Shown: positions 48,023-56,277 of the stretch, piece by piece
Layout: each line of letters begins with the position of its first letter
How positions within the stretch are numbered: the stretch's first letter is position 1
DNA from: Deltaproteobacteria bacterium
GTDB taxonomy: Bacteria > Desulfobacterota > Desulfuromonadia > Geobacterales > Pseudopelobacteraceae
Reading direction: 5' to 3'
Assembly: GCA_021780495.1 (NCBI GenBank)
Contig: JAJXYO010000060.1
Location: 62,001-126,000, forward strand
DNA: 64,000 bases
Program-made: the position numbers and the translations under genes
The notes under the pieces: model-generated
What the model was told of the DNA's origin: nothing
What the model saw: the letters and a program-made list of their open reading frames with translations, nothing else
Database searches by the model: none

Positions 48023-48141
48023 TTGTGAAATACACCATTTTCATCACCCCGCCTTGCCCTGTTATTTCCTATAATATCTTGACGATCAACTGTTTATATA
48101 ATAGTTTTGTTCTATGCTGTTTTGTTACCTTTTACCTAATC

Positions 48142-48163
48142 TGTTACCTATGTGTTACCTTTT
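48142..48163 (+). repeat. Candidate integrase arm-type sites, left end
   Basis: Two tandem TGTTACCT-like units, with a third GTTACCT 18 bp before, lie between attL and the integrase gene. The same 22 bp occurs at 53111-53132 near the other end in the same orientation. Confidence 0.5.
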
Positions 48164-48195
48164 GGGCTAAGGTAACAATCCGAAGGAGACGCGCC

Positions 48196-49653
48196 ATGCC
48201 GAAAATTCACATCACTAAAACTGCCGTTGACGGGTTGCCGATACCTGACAAGGGGCAAGTGGATTATTTCGATGACAGCATGAAAGGTTTCGGTGTCCGG
48301 GTATCTCCTACCTGCAAAACCTATTTCACCATGCGGCGCGTCAATGGTAAGCTGGTACGCACAAAGATTGATACCGCTGACAAGATCACGGCAGAGAAGG
48401 CGCGAAAGCGGGCCGAGGGAACGCTTGCCGATATGGGGAAGGGTATTGACCCGAATGAAGAAAAGCGACAGGCACGGCAGCAAACAGAAGAGGAAAAACG
48501 ACAGGGCATTACCCTACTGACGGCGCTTGAAGAATATGTCAAAAAGGGCAAGCTGAAACCGCGAACCGTTTCAACGTATCAAGACCTATTCCGGCTGTAC
48601 CTTGCCGACTGGTTGAATAAACCGGCGGCAGATATCACCCGCGACATGGTGAAGGAACGGCACCGCGATATTGCCACCGGCAAGAGGCAACGGCAAGTGC
48701 TCACCAAAGAGATTGACACTGTGAAGGGACGCAAGGACAAGCCGAAGCTGAAAGCAGTTGCACCACCTGAACCGAAGCGCAAAGAAGCGGCGGCTGATAA
48801 CTGTATGCGAACCCTGCGGGCTGTTCTCAATTATGCTTTTGAAGAAGAAGAGTGCGGCCCCCCCTATGTGAACCCGGTAAATATCCTTTCGTCACGGAAA
48901 AGAAAGGCATGGTTCAAGGTGGATCGGCGGCGAACCCTAATCAAGAACAGCGACCTACCCGCATGGTACAAGGCCGTTGATAAGCTGGATAATTCCGTAA
49001 TGAGGGACTTTCTATTATTCCTGCTATTCACCGGACTGAGGCGCAAAGAGGCCGCGACATTGCAATGGAAACAAGTTGACTTTCAAGAGGGATGTTTTAG
49101 CTTGATCGGTGGCATGACCGGCGTTACCAAAAACAAGGAACCCCATACCCTGCCATTAAGCAACTACCTACACAAGCTGCTGAAAGATCGACAGGAAGGA
49201 TTGAAAACAGAACTGGTAGAGTCGAAAGCGGCGCTTTCTGGTATCGACAAACTACCCTTGAAACAACAGCAAGCGGCACATAATCGGCTTGCTTTGGCAG
49301 AGTCCCGGCTTGCTTCCCTTTACGTTTTCCCAGGTGAAGGCGAAACAGGTTATATCGTAGAGCCGAAGCGCGCCATTGATACCGTGACAGCTTCAACCGG
49401 GATAACCTTTTCATGTCACGACCTGCGGCGAACCTTTGCCACCCTTGCCGAAAGCCTGGACTTGTCCGGCTATACCGTAAAGGCGCTCCTGAACCACAAG
49501 CAGCAGACCGGCGATGTAACCGGCGGCTATATCATCTTAAATGTTGACCGACTGCGTGAACCAATGCAAAAGATAACTGACGCTATTCAGGAACGAATCA
49601 ACAAGCAACACGGGCAAGTTATACAGATACAGGTAGGGCAAGGTAAACATTGA
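48196..49653 (+). CDS. Tyrosine-type integrase (DUF4102/P4-like)
   Basis: This 485-residue recombinase has an N-terminal arm-DNA-binding domain (VDYFDDSMKGFGVRVSPTCK, the DUF4102 pattern), a core-binding helical region, and a catalytic domain with the conserved Arg in LFTGLRRKEAATLQW, HDLRR (His and second Arg) and the nucleophile region DVTGGYI with the Tyr. It would cut and join at the tRNA-Arg att core. The ATG at 48196 with GAAGGAG at seven bases is chosen over a frame start at 48025. An insert of about 60 residues rich in Lys and Gln (near 195-235) lies between domains. It sits 174 bp inside attL. Confidence 0.92.
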   Translation: MPKIHITKTAVDGLPIPDKGQVDYFDDSMKGFGVRVSPTCKTYFTMRRVNGKLVRTKIDTADKITAEKARKRAEGTLADMGKGIDPNEEKRQARQQTEEEKRQGITLLTALEEYVKKGKLKPRTVSTYQDLFRLYLADWLNKPAADITRDMVKERHRDIATGKRQRQVLTKEIDTVKGRKDKPKLKAVAPPEPKRKEAAADNCMRTLRAVLNYAFEEEECGPPYVNPVNILSSRKRKAWFKVDRRRTLIKNSDLPAWYKAVDKLDNSVMRDFLLFLLFTGLRRKEAATLQWKQVDFQEGCFSLIGGMTGVTKNKEPHTLPLSNYLHKLLKDRQEGLKTELVESKAALSGIDKLPLKQQQAAHNRLALAESRLASLYVFPGEGETGYIVEPKRAIDTVTASTGITFSCHDLRRTFATLAESLDLSGYTVKALLNHKQQTGDVTGGYIILNVDRLREPMQKITDAIQERINKQHGQVIQIQVGQGKH

Positions 49654-49770
49654 CAGCAGGGGGCCAGTTACAGAAAACATGGGCTTACAAATTTGCGTGA
49701 TGATCAAGCCAAATCACCTTTCCTTTCGTGATTATCGGCAATTTCAATTGAAACGTATTAGGAGGCCTCA

Positions 49771-50505
49771 TTGAAAACTTTACCTGAAAAGGATTGGTTT
49801 ACTATTGCAGATATGGCAGCAATTTTGGAAACGACAGAAGATTACGTTGAGCATTGTCTGATAAGCGGTAAACTTAACGCTTCAATAAACTTACCACTTA
49901 TGTCGTTAATAAAATGCAAAGAAGAATGTGATGGCCTAGATATTTATCATGAAGGCTTTGGCGCTATTGCAGTATGCGGCATATACAATATTAAAGATTA
50001 CACGTCTATAAAATGGAATAAATCTGAGGATGGTACAAAATCTGCCGACTTATTTAATGAATATGTCTATCTATCTAATAATGGTTGTATTGGTTTTTAT
50101 GAGTGTGATGGTAAGGCAGAATGTGAATATAGTTATCGCTTCAAGAAAAGTTACATTATTGAAAAAAATGATATTGCTATCACCCCACAGGAAGTCAATC
50201 GGTTCAAAACTGAATATTGCGGGACGACAAGCAAGGCAAAATCGCTTAGCAAAAAAGCTGTAGACCCTGTCATAGAAGATCCGAGAATAATTGATGGCCT
50301 GCTAAAAATGGTTATTGCGATGGCAAAAGACTGTTATGGGTATGACCCGGCAAATGGGAAAAACACTGCAACGGCAGATATACGTAAAGCTCTCGAAATT
50401 TGTGGTTTGCATCTCTCAGACAATACAATCCGAAGCCGCCTGAAAGAAGGTGCTGAATTATTGCCAAGGGATGAATCGCTGGAAAAATCAAGTAAATTCA
50501 AATGA
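49771..50505 (+). CDS. Unknown island protein with N-terminal HTH-like segment
   Basis: A 244-residue protein of unknown function. The start is TTG at 49771 with AGGAGG about six bases before it. Residues 8-35 (WFTIADMAAILETTEDYVEHCLISGKL) look like a MerR/AlpA-type helix-turn-helix. The middle holds several cysteines. The C-terminal 70 residues (GLLKMVIAMAKDCYGYDP, TATADIRKALEICGLHLSD, NTIRSRLKEGAELL) match a pattern I have seen at the ends of other island proteins. A regulator of the element is the simplest idea. Confidence 0.6.
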   Translation: MKTLPEKDWFTIADMAAILETTEDYVEHCLISGKLNASINLPLMSLIKCKEECDGLDIYHEGFGAIAVCGIYNIKDYTSIKWNKSEDGTKSADLFNEYVYLSNNGCIGFYECDGKAECEYSYRFKKSYIIEKNDIAITPQEVNRFKTEYCGTTSKAKSLSKKAVDPVIEDPRIIDGLLKMVIAMAKDCYGYDPANGKNTATADIRKALEICGLHLSDNTIRSRLKEGAELLPRDESLEKSSKFK

Positions 50506-50609
50506 TGAAACGCTATTGAGGCCAACAAAACTCAATTGAGTCAACTCTTCTAAAATATCTGTCTTCATGTCTCTATAGAAGTTAATCAAACGAGACAGGA
50601 GACAGAGCT

Positions 50610-50846
50610 ATGCGCAGACAACAAGACACACCCACCGTATCACCACCCCCGGCTCTACGAACACCCGAAGCGGCAAGTTATCTCAATATCCAACCAACTA
50701 CCCTAGAACAATGGAGATGGAATGGTAAAGGACCACGCTTTGTAAAAATCGGGCGCTCAGTCCGTTACCGTATCATTGACCTAGACGCTTTCCTTGCTGA
50801 TAGAGTCTTTAACTCTACTACCGAAGCGCAAGCAGCAGAGGTGTAA
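50610..50846 (+). CDS. AlpA/excisionase-like HTH protein
   Basis: This 78-residue protein is of the helix-turn-helix 17 (AlpA/excisionase) type: LRTPEAASYLNIQPTTLEQW as the winged helix, then GPRFVKIGRSVRYRIIDLDAFL. Such proteins control integrase expression or direct excision. The ATG follows GGAGA at eight bases. It is 104 bp after the preceding gene, and a further gene begins 37 bp on. Confidence 0.82.
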   Translation: MRRQQDTPTVSPPPALRTPEAASYLNIQPTTLEQWRWNGKGPRFVKIGRSVRYRIIDLDAFLADRVFNSTTEAQAAEV

Positions 50847-50883
50847 ATATGAATTTAATATCCTGTAAATATGGTGGCTAGAT

Positions 50884-51363
50884 ATGGAAAGAGCATCCAG
50901 AAAGAGGCGATTCACGCTTTCAATAAACGGCCCTTTCGTCCCGTTACTATATTCGGAGCAAGATTCCATAGCGTATCAGAAACTAACAGGCAATTCGGCC
51001 AAACTCTATGGCTATATAAAACGAATCGTTCGTACTGTTGGAACTAAATTACAGGTCAATACTGAACAGGAAGTTATTTTTGATTTTACCTATTCACAAG
51101 CAAAGAAATTTGGTTTTTCAGAAAAGGCGTTTTTACGTGGCCTTAAAGACCTTTGGTCAAAAGGTTTCATTGGCGTTGTACGAATTGGAGGAAGAATCAA
51201 AAGTGAACATGGTGGACGTGTCAATTCACAATATAAGCTAACAGCATATTGGCAAACTTATGGAAAAACCGGTGAAGGGCGTTGGACTGACCGTACCAAA
51301 TTCGAACCAAATCCTTGGGTGTTACGTTCGGAGCCTGACCCGAAAGAAACAGGGAAATATTGA
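50884..51363 (+). CDS. Island protein with winged-helix-like core
   Basis: This 159-residue protein is unknown to me. Residues 35-110 (NSAKLYGYIKRIVRTVG, FDFTYSQAKKFGFSEKAFL, GLKDLWSKGFIGVVRIGGRI) have the helix-helix-helix-wing order of plasmid Rep or transcription-factor winged helices. The C-terminal tail is basic and rich in Trp. A replication-initiator-like or regulatory role is possible. It is in line with the AlpA-like gene. Confidence 0.55.
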   Translation: MERASRKRRFTLSINGPFVPLLYSEQDSIAYQKLTGNSAKLYGYIKRIVRTVGTKLQVNTEQEVIFDFTYSQAKKFGFSEKAFLRGLKDLWSKGFIGVVRIGGRIKSEHGGRVNSQYKLTAYWQTYGKTGEGRWTDRTKFEPNPWVLRSEPDPKETGKY

Positions 51364-51397
51364 GTAAGATATGGCTACATATCAGTACCCTTAACTA

Positions 51398-51508
51398 TTG
51401 TCAGGGGTGCAGGAATCGAAATAGGACTACTCCGCTGTCCCTTTGTCAGTCTTTCTTATACCGACCTCTGACAATATGCAGGCGGATTAACTCATTGTCC
51501 CCTGACAA
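51398..51508. repeat. Nested inverted repeats TTGTCAG(GGG)/(CCC)CTGACAA
   Basis: An outer pair (TTGTCAGGGG at 51398-51407 and CCCCTGACAA at 51499-51508) encloses an inner pair (TTGTCAG at 51443-51449 and CTGACAA at 51468-51474). Four copies of one motif in two orientations upstream of the small cysteine protein suggest protein-binding sites or an RNA fold. Confidence 0.5.
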
Positions 51509-51542
51509 AATTACTGTTCAAAAAATAAATCAAGGAGACAAC

Positions 51543-51770
51543 ATGTCAGATAAATCAAATATTATTGCTAATGTAAAAAAGTGGGCGCGTCATGCTGGTA
51601 AAAACGACTATCTGAATTATCTGGGAGGTGCGCGCATAACTCGAAATCAGGCAATCAAAGCCAAGTGTTATGAATGCGTTCAAGGAGAAGACACCTCAAC
51701 TTGCACAATTTTTAAATGCCCCCTAACACCTTTTAGCCCTTGGAACAAGAAAGGACATAGCACGACATAG
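51543..51770 (+). CDS. Small cysteine-motif island protein
   Basis: This 75-residue protein has KAKCYECVQGEDTSTCTIFK followed by CPLTPFSPW. The CYxCxG...C...CPLxPF layout recurs in phage and genomic-island small proteins and probably binds zinc. The ATG at 51543 is preceded by GGAG; an in-frame upstream extension to 51360 lacks sense. Function unknown. Confidence 0.65.
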   Translation: MSDKSNIIANVKKWARHAGKNDYLNYLGGARITRNQAIKAKCYECVQGEDTSTCTIFKCPLTPFSPWNKKGHSTT

Positions 51771-51830
51771 AGGGTTGTCTGATATATTCTGTAGGCGACT
51801 GCATAGGGGCTTACAGGAGGCAGGAAAAGG

Positions 51831-51865
51831 AATGGGGTTAGCGTGTTGCTGCCCCATTTCTATTA
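51831..51865 (+). terminator. Hairpin terminator after the island operon
   Basis: AATGGGG and CCCCATT enclose a shorter AGC/GCT stem, followed by TCTATTATTG and a T-run on the plus strand. It ends the integrase-to-cysteine-protein transcripts and may also serve the remnant frame on the minus strand. Confidence 0.6.
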
Positions 51866-52024
51866 TTGTTTTTGTCTGAGTTTGGATATGAAACATTTAA
51901 CTACATTAGCAGCTTTTTCATCTGGCTGAGAAAAAATAGACAGACCTGTAAAGGTGAGATTACAGCTACCTGTCAAGCCGGATTGATTTGCTATTCTTTT
52001 AGGATCGTAATGCTTATCAAGCAA
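51863..52024 (-). pseudogene. Possible gene remnant, C-terminal fragment
   Basis: A short open minus frame (about 53 codons from a TTG) reads like a real protein end, with DKHYDPKRIANQSGLTGSC and EKAANVVKCFISKLRQKQ. It has no ATG or Shine-Dalgarno sequence and is cut by a stop just upstream at about 52051. It could be the 3' relic of an island gene or chance; low confidence. Confidence 0.25.
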
Positions 52025-52178
52025 ATATTCAATATTATATGAATAATATCAACGTAATAGTGGCGTTTTTCATGATATGTCAAGAGCAAATGTATTTTAT
52101 AAATTCATTTTCCGATAGGCGTGCCTTCAGAAGTGTATTATGGCGTGGAGGTTTCATCTGGAATATATGAAACTCTGG

Positions 52179-52613
52179 TTAAGCAGGCGCACCACACATT
52201 GAACATTTCTTTGCTCCAATGGGAATAGAAGTGTTGCATCCCACGCACTTTCTATTTATTACTCCTTCATTAATGTGGAGTTGGCTAACTGCATCAAACC
52301 GCGTCGAACAAAATCGGCATACTTTTGCTTCTTTTTGAATAAGCTCAGCACAATTTGGACATTTTTTTGTGCTCTCTTCTAGTAATTTTTTTTTGTTTTT
52401 ATTGGACAGAATAAGCATGTCAATTGCCATTATAACGTTCATGCCTAACCAAACAGGTACAATTAGAATCGCTGCTGATATAGAAATCACGACACAGAGC
52501 AAACACGCAAATATGCCAACAACAGGTTTGCCCATGTAAATGTAACCAATACCAGGGAGTACAAAATTGAGCCCAATGGCAAGTGGTAAGCTTTTCTCTT
52601 TAATCGGTTTCAA
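52179..52613 (-). CDS. TM2-like membrane protein with two zinc ribbons
   Basis: This 144-residue protein has two hydrophobic helices in residues 8-70 (LAIGLNFVLPGIGYIYMGKP then VGIFACLLCVVISISAAILI, a TM2-like pattern) and two zinc ribbons (CPNCAELIQKEAKVCRFC and CVGCNTSIPIGAKKCSMC). The start is TTG at 52613 with AAAGGAG nine bases before it. It is transcribed opposite to the other island genes and is the only cargo-like gene. The fold suggests a membrane-anchored zinc-binding module; function unknown. Confidence 0.65.
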   Translation of the reverse strand: MKPIKEKSLPLAIGLNFVLPGIGYIYMGKPVVGIFACLLCVVISISAAILIVPVWLGMNVIMAIDMLILSNKNKKKLLEESTKKCPNCAELIQKEAKVCRFCSTRFDAVSQLHINEGVINRKCVGCNTSIPIGAKKCSMCGAPA

Positions 52614-53110
52614 TTCTATATCTCCTTTAATAAGTATTTTAACACTGGAGAATGTTATATAGAAAATTATTATAACTGTCTATTACAAACACAGGTGCAT
52701 TATTGAGTTGATTGTTTTATCAATATTAAAATTCAAAAAAATTTAAGTATATTTCAAACTGTAATTTAGAATTCAAGCTTTTGATTTATTCGCTCAATCA
52801 CACACCCTCCCTTCTGAAATTAAAGGGTGCATGTCGGAATTTTAGGGGTAGGGGGCTAAGATTGGGATTGGGTGGAATTTCTCTGTGACGCTATATCTTT
52901 AGTAAATCCTGCCTGATTATTCCAGCTGTGTGTGCAGGTCTTTTTAAAGGATTACGTACATACCCCCTGCCTTCACTATGCATTTTTTAATTTAAGACGC
53001 TATATGCGCCCTACACGTTAATTCAGGAGTGTCAATGCGCGTGAGTTGTGACTGAAACGGAGAAGAAGGCAGAGGGAGAGAGTATTTTTTTTGCAGCAAA
53101 GTAATTTGAT
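52614..53110. other. AT-rich right end of the element
   Basis: About 500 bp, strikingly AT-rich in its first 180 bases. I see no supported gene in it. Imperfect direct repeats and A-tracts make it a possible origin or regulatory region, with nothing that decides it. Confidence 0.3.
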
Positions 53111-53132
53111 TGTTACCTATGTGTTACCTTTT
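53111..53132 (+). repeat. Candidate integrase arm-type sites, right end
   Basis: The 22 bp are identical to 48142-48163 and contain two TGTTACCT-like units. They lie 34 bp inside the right att core. Confidence 0.5.
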
Positions 53133-53142
53133 CATATCAAAC

Positions 53143-53175
53143 AAAAAAAGAGGCTACAGAACGAGCTGTAACCCC
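53143..53175 (-). terminator. Rebuilt tRNA-Arg terminator
   Basis: On the minus strand GGGGTTACAG, a six-base loop and CTGTAGCCTC form a 10-bp stem with two G-U pairs, followed by seven T. The first arm is part of the att repeat (chromosomal sequence); the loop and second arm come from the element. Integration thus replaced one arm yet kept the hairpin. Confidence 0.72.
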
Positions 53176-53230
53176 TTGATTTTATGGTGCGCCTGGAGCG
53201 ATTCGAACGCCCGACCTACGGATTCGTAGT
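53166..53230 (-). repeat. attR: 65-bp direct repeat inside tRNA-Arg
   Basis: Perfect copy of 47958-48022. Here it is joined to the tRNA 5' half, so the tRNA is intact. The repeat covers the tRNA from the anticodon loop through CCA and 19 bases beyond. Confidence 0.88.
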
Positions 53231-53261
53231 CCGTTGCTCTATCCAGCTGAGCTACAAGCGC
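53185..53261 (-). tRNA. tRNA-Arg (anticodon ACG)
   Basis: The 77-nt minus-strand sequence folds as a cloverleaf: acceptor GCGCTTG/CAGGCGC (one G-U), D-arm GCTC...GAGC, anticodon stem ACGGA/TCCGT with loop CTACGAA (anticodon ACG, presumably read as inosine), T-arm GGGCG TTCGAAT CGCTC, and an encoded CCA end. It is the integration target of the adjacent element, which preserves the tRNA sequence. Confidence 0.93.
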
Positions 53262-53454
53262 GTAAAACTACTGTACGTTTGACAAGATGAAATAAATAGC
53301 AAAAAACATGTGGTTGTGCAAGCTAAATTTTGCACAGCTCAAAATTTCTGGCGGCGAGCGGCTTGGCAGTGAGCAAAGTACCCGTTTGCATCATAAAATG
53401 GATATGTTAAGATCAATCCTGATGCGTTCATACTATGAGATCGGGAGGTATACC

Positions 53455-53751
53455 ATGCTGGAATTGCTTGAAAAAGCCGTTATGACGACAATCGGGGTCG
53501 CGGCTATTACCCAGAAGAAGACGGAGGAACTGGTGGCTGAGATGAAAGAGCGCTACAAACTGAGCGAAGATGAAGGCAAGCACCTGGTTGACAAGATCCA
53601 GTCCATGGCAAAAGAAAGCAGGGAGAAAGTCAGGGAAATGGCCGAATGCGAGGTTCAGAAGGTCGTTGACCGATTGGGCCTGGTTTCCCGCGAGGAGTTC
53701 GACCGGCTTTCCAAGCGGGTCCAGGAGCTTGAATCGCGCAGTAACGGCTAG
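53455..53751 (+). CDS. Phasin-like small helical protein
   Basis: This 98-residue protein is almost wholly helical: LELLEKAVMTTIGVAAI, then KKTEELVAEMKERYKLSEDE, DKIQSMAKESREKVREMAE and a coiled-coil C-terminus (SREEFDRLSKRVQELES). It resembles the phasin/polyhydroxyalkanoate-granule superfamily and the small proteins found before UbiB kinases. The ATG at 53455 follows GGGAGG; a longer frame to 53308 is unlikely. It is three bases from the kinase gene and surely co-transcribed. A role in quinone biosynthesis or membrane-lipid handling is inferred from that pairing. Confidence 0.7.
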   Translation: MLELLEKAVMTTIGVAAITQKKTEELVAEMKERYKLSEDEGKHLVDKIQSMAKESREKVREMAECEVQKVVDRLGLVSREEFDRLSKRVQELESRSNG

Positions 53752-53754
53752 CCT

Positions 53755-55440
53755 ATGCTCAGTTTTTTGAGGATCAACCGGAACATCCGTAGCATCAGGC
53801 GCTACCTGAACATTGTCCGAGTGCTCAGCACGTATGGCTTTGACCAGGCGCTTGAGATGCTGGGCCTGTCAGATGCCGTGGCACGAAGCCGGAGGCTGTT
53901 CCGCCGCAAAATGCCTGATATAGCCAGGCTTACGGCCGCCGAGCGGATGCGGCTTGCATTGGAGGAACTCGGGCCGACGTTTGTCAAGCTGGGCCAGATC
54001 CTCTCTACCCGGCCGGATGTCATTCCGAATGCCTTTGTCAGGGAGTTTGAGAAACTACAGGACAAAGTTCCCAGCTTCTCGTTTGAAGAGGTGCTGAGCC
54101 AGATACAGAGCGAATTGGGTGGCCCGGTCGAGCAATTCTTTGCAGAGATCGATCCCGAGCCCCTGGCGGCTGCATCTATCGCCCAGGTGCATAGAGCCCG
54201 CTTGAAGACGGGTGAGGATGTGGTCATCAAAGTGCGCCGCCCCGGGATCGTAGCGGTGGTGGAGTCCGACATAAGCGCCCTGATGGCGTTGGCCGGTCTG
54301 GCAGAGCGTCATGTGCCCGGAAGCGAGCTCTACGAACCGGTCGGTATCGTGCGAGAATTTGCCCGTACGATTCGCCGGGAGATGGATTTTACACGCGAAG
54401 CACACACCATCGAAAAGTTCCGTGACAATTTCGTTAAAACAGCCTGGATGTATTTCCCCCGCGTCTATTGGGAGCAGACCTCCCGCGGCATTTTGACCAT
54501 GGAATACATTGCGGGGGTCAAGGTTTCCGAGACGGAAAAACTCCTTGAACAGGGGCTGGACGGCAAACTGATCGCGCGGCGCGGAGCAGACTCCTTTCTC
54601 ACCATGGTACTCAATCACGGCTTCTTCCATGGCGATCTCCACCCCGGCAACGTCCTGATCCTTCCGAATAATGTTATCTGCCTGCTTGATTACGGCATCG
54701 TCGGCCGGCTGGATGAAAGCCTCAAGACCTTCCTCACCGACATCCTCTCGGCCATTGTCAATCGGGATATGGACGAGGTTGTGTCGCTGCTGCTGTTTGC
54801 CGGCGACATCTCGGACAGCCTGGATATTCGCGCCCTTAAACGGGATCTGTTCAATTTCATCGACGGCTATTACGAAATCCCCCTCAAAGACATTGAAGTC
54901 GGGCGCATGCTGATGGAGTTCATTGAAATCATTACCCTCTACAACATCAGAATCCCACCCGACCTGCTGCTTCTGGCCAAGGCACTGGTATTGATCGAGG
55001 GGATGGGACGTGCTCTTGATCCGGCCTTCAACATGGTGGAACACCTGCGACCCTTTATCGAAAAGGCCATCCGACAGAAATTTTCACCCCTACACGTCTC
55101 GCGCGAAATAAACCAGATCCTGTTCTCGTATCTGAATCTGGCGCGCAACATTCCCCGTGATCTGAAAGAGATCATCAACCGCATTAACCGCAACAAGTTT
55201 AAAATCGACCTGGAACACCGCGGTCTGGATAAATTTACCGCCGACTTCGACCGTTCCGCGAACCGGCTCTCAACCAGCATGATCCTGGCAGCCATGATCA
55301 TCGGCTCCTCGATCATCATGCAGACGGATAAGGGCCCAAAGATGATGGGCTTTCCGGTACTAGCCTTTATGGGATATACCGTGGCGGGCATTGTCGGGCT
55401 CTGGCTGGTCTATGCCATCATCCGTTCCGGGAGGATGTGA
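53755..55440 (+). CDS. ABC1/UbiB family atypical kinase
   Basis: This 561-residue protein has the UbiB family marks: the KxGQ block [16 protein letters not shown] near residue 75, the Ala-rich loop [22 protein letters not shown] with the invariant Lys, [13 protein letters not shown] as the HxDxHxxN catalytic region and LLDYGIVG as the DFG-like metal site. Two hydrophobic helices end the protein ([35 protein letters not shown]). Relatives support ubiquinone or menaquinone biosynthesis as ATPases that extract quinone intermediates from the membrane. The organism's quinone-linked ETF oxidoreductase makes that plausible here. Confidence 0.88.
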   Translation: MLSFLRINRNIRSIRRYLNIVRVLSTYGFDQALEMLGLSDAVARSRRLFRRKMPDIARLTAAERMRLALEELGPTFVKLGQILSTRPDVIPNAFVREFEKLQDKVPSFSFEEVLSQIQSELGGPVEQFFAEIDPEPLAAASIAQVHRARLKTGEDVVIKVRRPGIVAVVESDISALMALAGLAERHVPGSELYEPVGIVREFARTIRREMDFTREAHTIEKFRDNFVKTAWMYFPRVYWEQTSRGILTMEYIAGVKVSETEKLLEQGLDGKLIARRGADSFLTMVLNHGFFHGDLHPGNVLILPNNVICLLDYGIVGRLDESLKTFLTDILSAIVNRDMDEVVSLLLFAGDISDSLDIRALKRDLFNFIDGYYEIPLKDIEVGRMLMEFIEIITLYNIRIPPDLLLLAKALVLIEGMGRALDPAFNMVEHLRPFIEKAIRQKFSPLHVSREINQILFSYLNLARNIPRDLKEIINRINRNKFKIDLEHRGLDKFTADFDRSANRLSTSMILAAMIIGSSIIMQTDKGPKMMGFPVLAFMGYTVAGIVGLWLVYAIIRSGRM

Positions 55441-55621
55441 GTGCGCCCGGGCTGCCGCCGTCGATGATTTCAGCCATCCGGACCGATTTTATGCATGAAG
55501 AAGACATTTTCTGTCGTACCGGTAACATTTTTGCTTTTGAACTGCTGCGAGTTAAGGTATTCTCCCCACCTCCAAATAAATGCTCCGAAACATATAACAA
55601 TAACCAAGGGGGACCACAACG

Positions 55622-56050
55622 ATGGCAAGTCTTAACAAGGTGATGTTGATAGGAAATCTGGGCAAGGACCCGGAGGTACGCTTTACCGGCTCCGGCCAGG
55701 CGGTAGCAGGCTTCTCCCTGGCAACCAGCGAAAAATTCAAGAATAAATCCGGCGAGTGGGAAGAACGTACCGAGTGGCACAACATTACGCTCTGGGGCAA
55801 ACTGGCCGAAATCGCCGGCGAGTATCTCTCAAAGGGTAAGACCGTGTATATCGAAGGGCGTTTGCAGACCAGGAAATGGCAGGACAAGAGCGGCAATGAT
55901 CGATACACCACCGATATTGTCGGCGACAAGATGCAGATGCTGTCACCCAAGGGTGAAAGCCGCCGGAGCGATAACGTCACTTCCGAACCGACCGGCGGCG
56001 GCAACAACTATGAAGAGCCCCCCTTTCAGGATGACGACATTCCTTTTTAG
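55622..56050 (+). CDS. ssb: Single-stranded DNA-binding protein
   Basis: SSB (142 residues) coats single-stranded DNA in replication and repair. The OB-fold begins [21 protein letters not shown] and runs to [21 protein letters not shown]; a Gly/Ser/Pro-rich linker follows; the acidic tip DDDIPF that recruits partner proteins closes it. The ATG follows AAGGGGG. It stands alone between the kinase gene and a strong terminator. Confidence 0.95.
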   Translation: MASLNKVMLIGNLGKDPEVRFTGSGQAVAGFSLATSEKFKNKSGEWEERTEWHNITLWGKLAEIAGEYLSKGKTVYIEGRLQTRKWQDKSGNDRYTTDIVGDKMQMLSPKGESRRSDNVTSEPTGGGNNYEEPPFQDDDIPF

Positions 56051-56080
56051 AACAGGTATGATTGGAAAGTGTAAACTTCA

Positions 56081-56112
56081 GGCCGGAAATCCAATGATTT
56101 CCGGCCTTTTAG
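56081..56112 (+). terminator. Intrinsic terminator of ssb
   Basis: GGCCGGAAATC and GATTTCCGGCC form a perfect 11-bp stem around a four-base loop, followed by TTTT, 30 bp past the ssb stop. Confidence 0.85.
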
Positions 56113-56277
56113 CGCTTACAATTAAACATCATCATTTGCCAGTAGTTCGCAAGCTAACGATGGAGGTTTGGTAGTGAGCAAAGGCAACGGCAATATATTC
56201 AGTCAAACAGAGATATCATACAGTCTTTGATTGGGTACATCGGGTAAACTTTCTCCACTGGACGCCATGACTGATTG

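Larger units (their letters stand above)
47958..53230. mobile_element. 5.2-kb integrative element in tRNA-Arg(ACG)
   Basis: A tyrosine integrase next to the left repeat, a 65-bp perfect direct repeat at both ends, an intact tRNA-Arg at the right end and AT-rich cargo of phage/island type define a site-specific integrated element. Core to core it measures 5208 bp. Visible genes are the integrase, an unknown HTH protein, an AlpA-like regulator, a winged-helix-like protein, a small cysteine protein, and a TM2/zinc-ribbon protein on the opposite strand. There are no structural phage, conjugation or obvious replication-helicase genes, so it would need help to spread; satellite or remnant are both possible. 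Confidence 0.85.
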
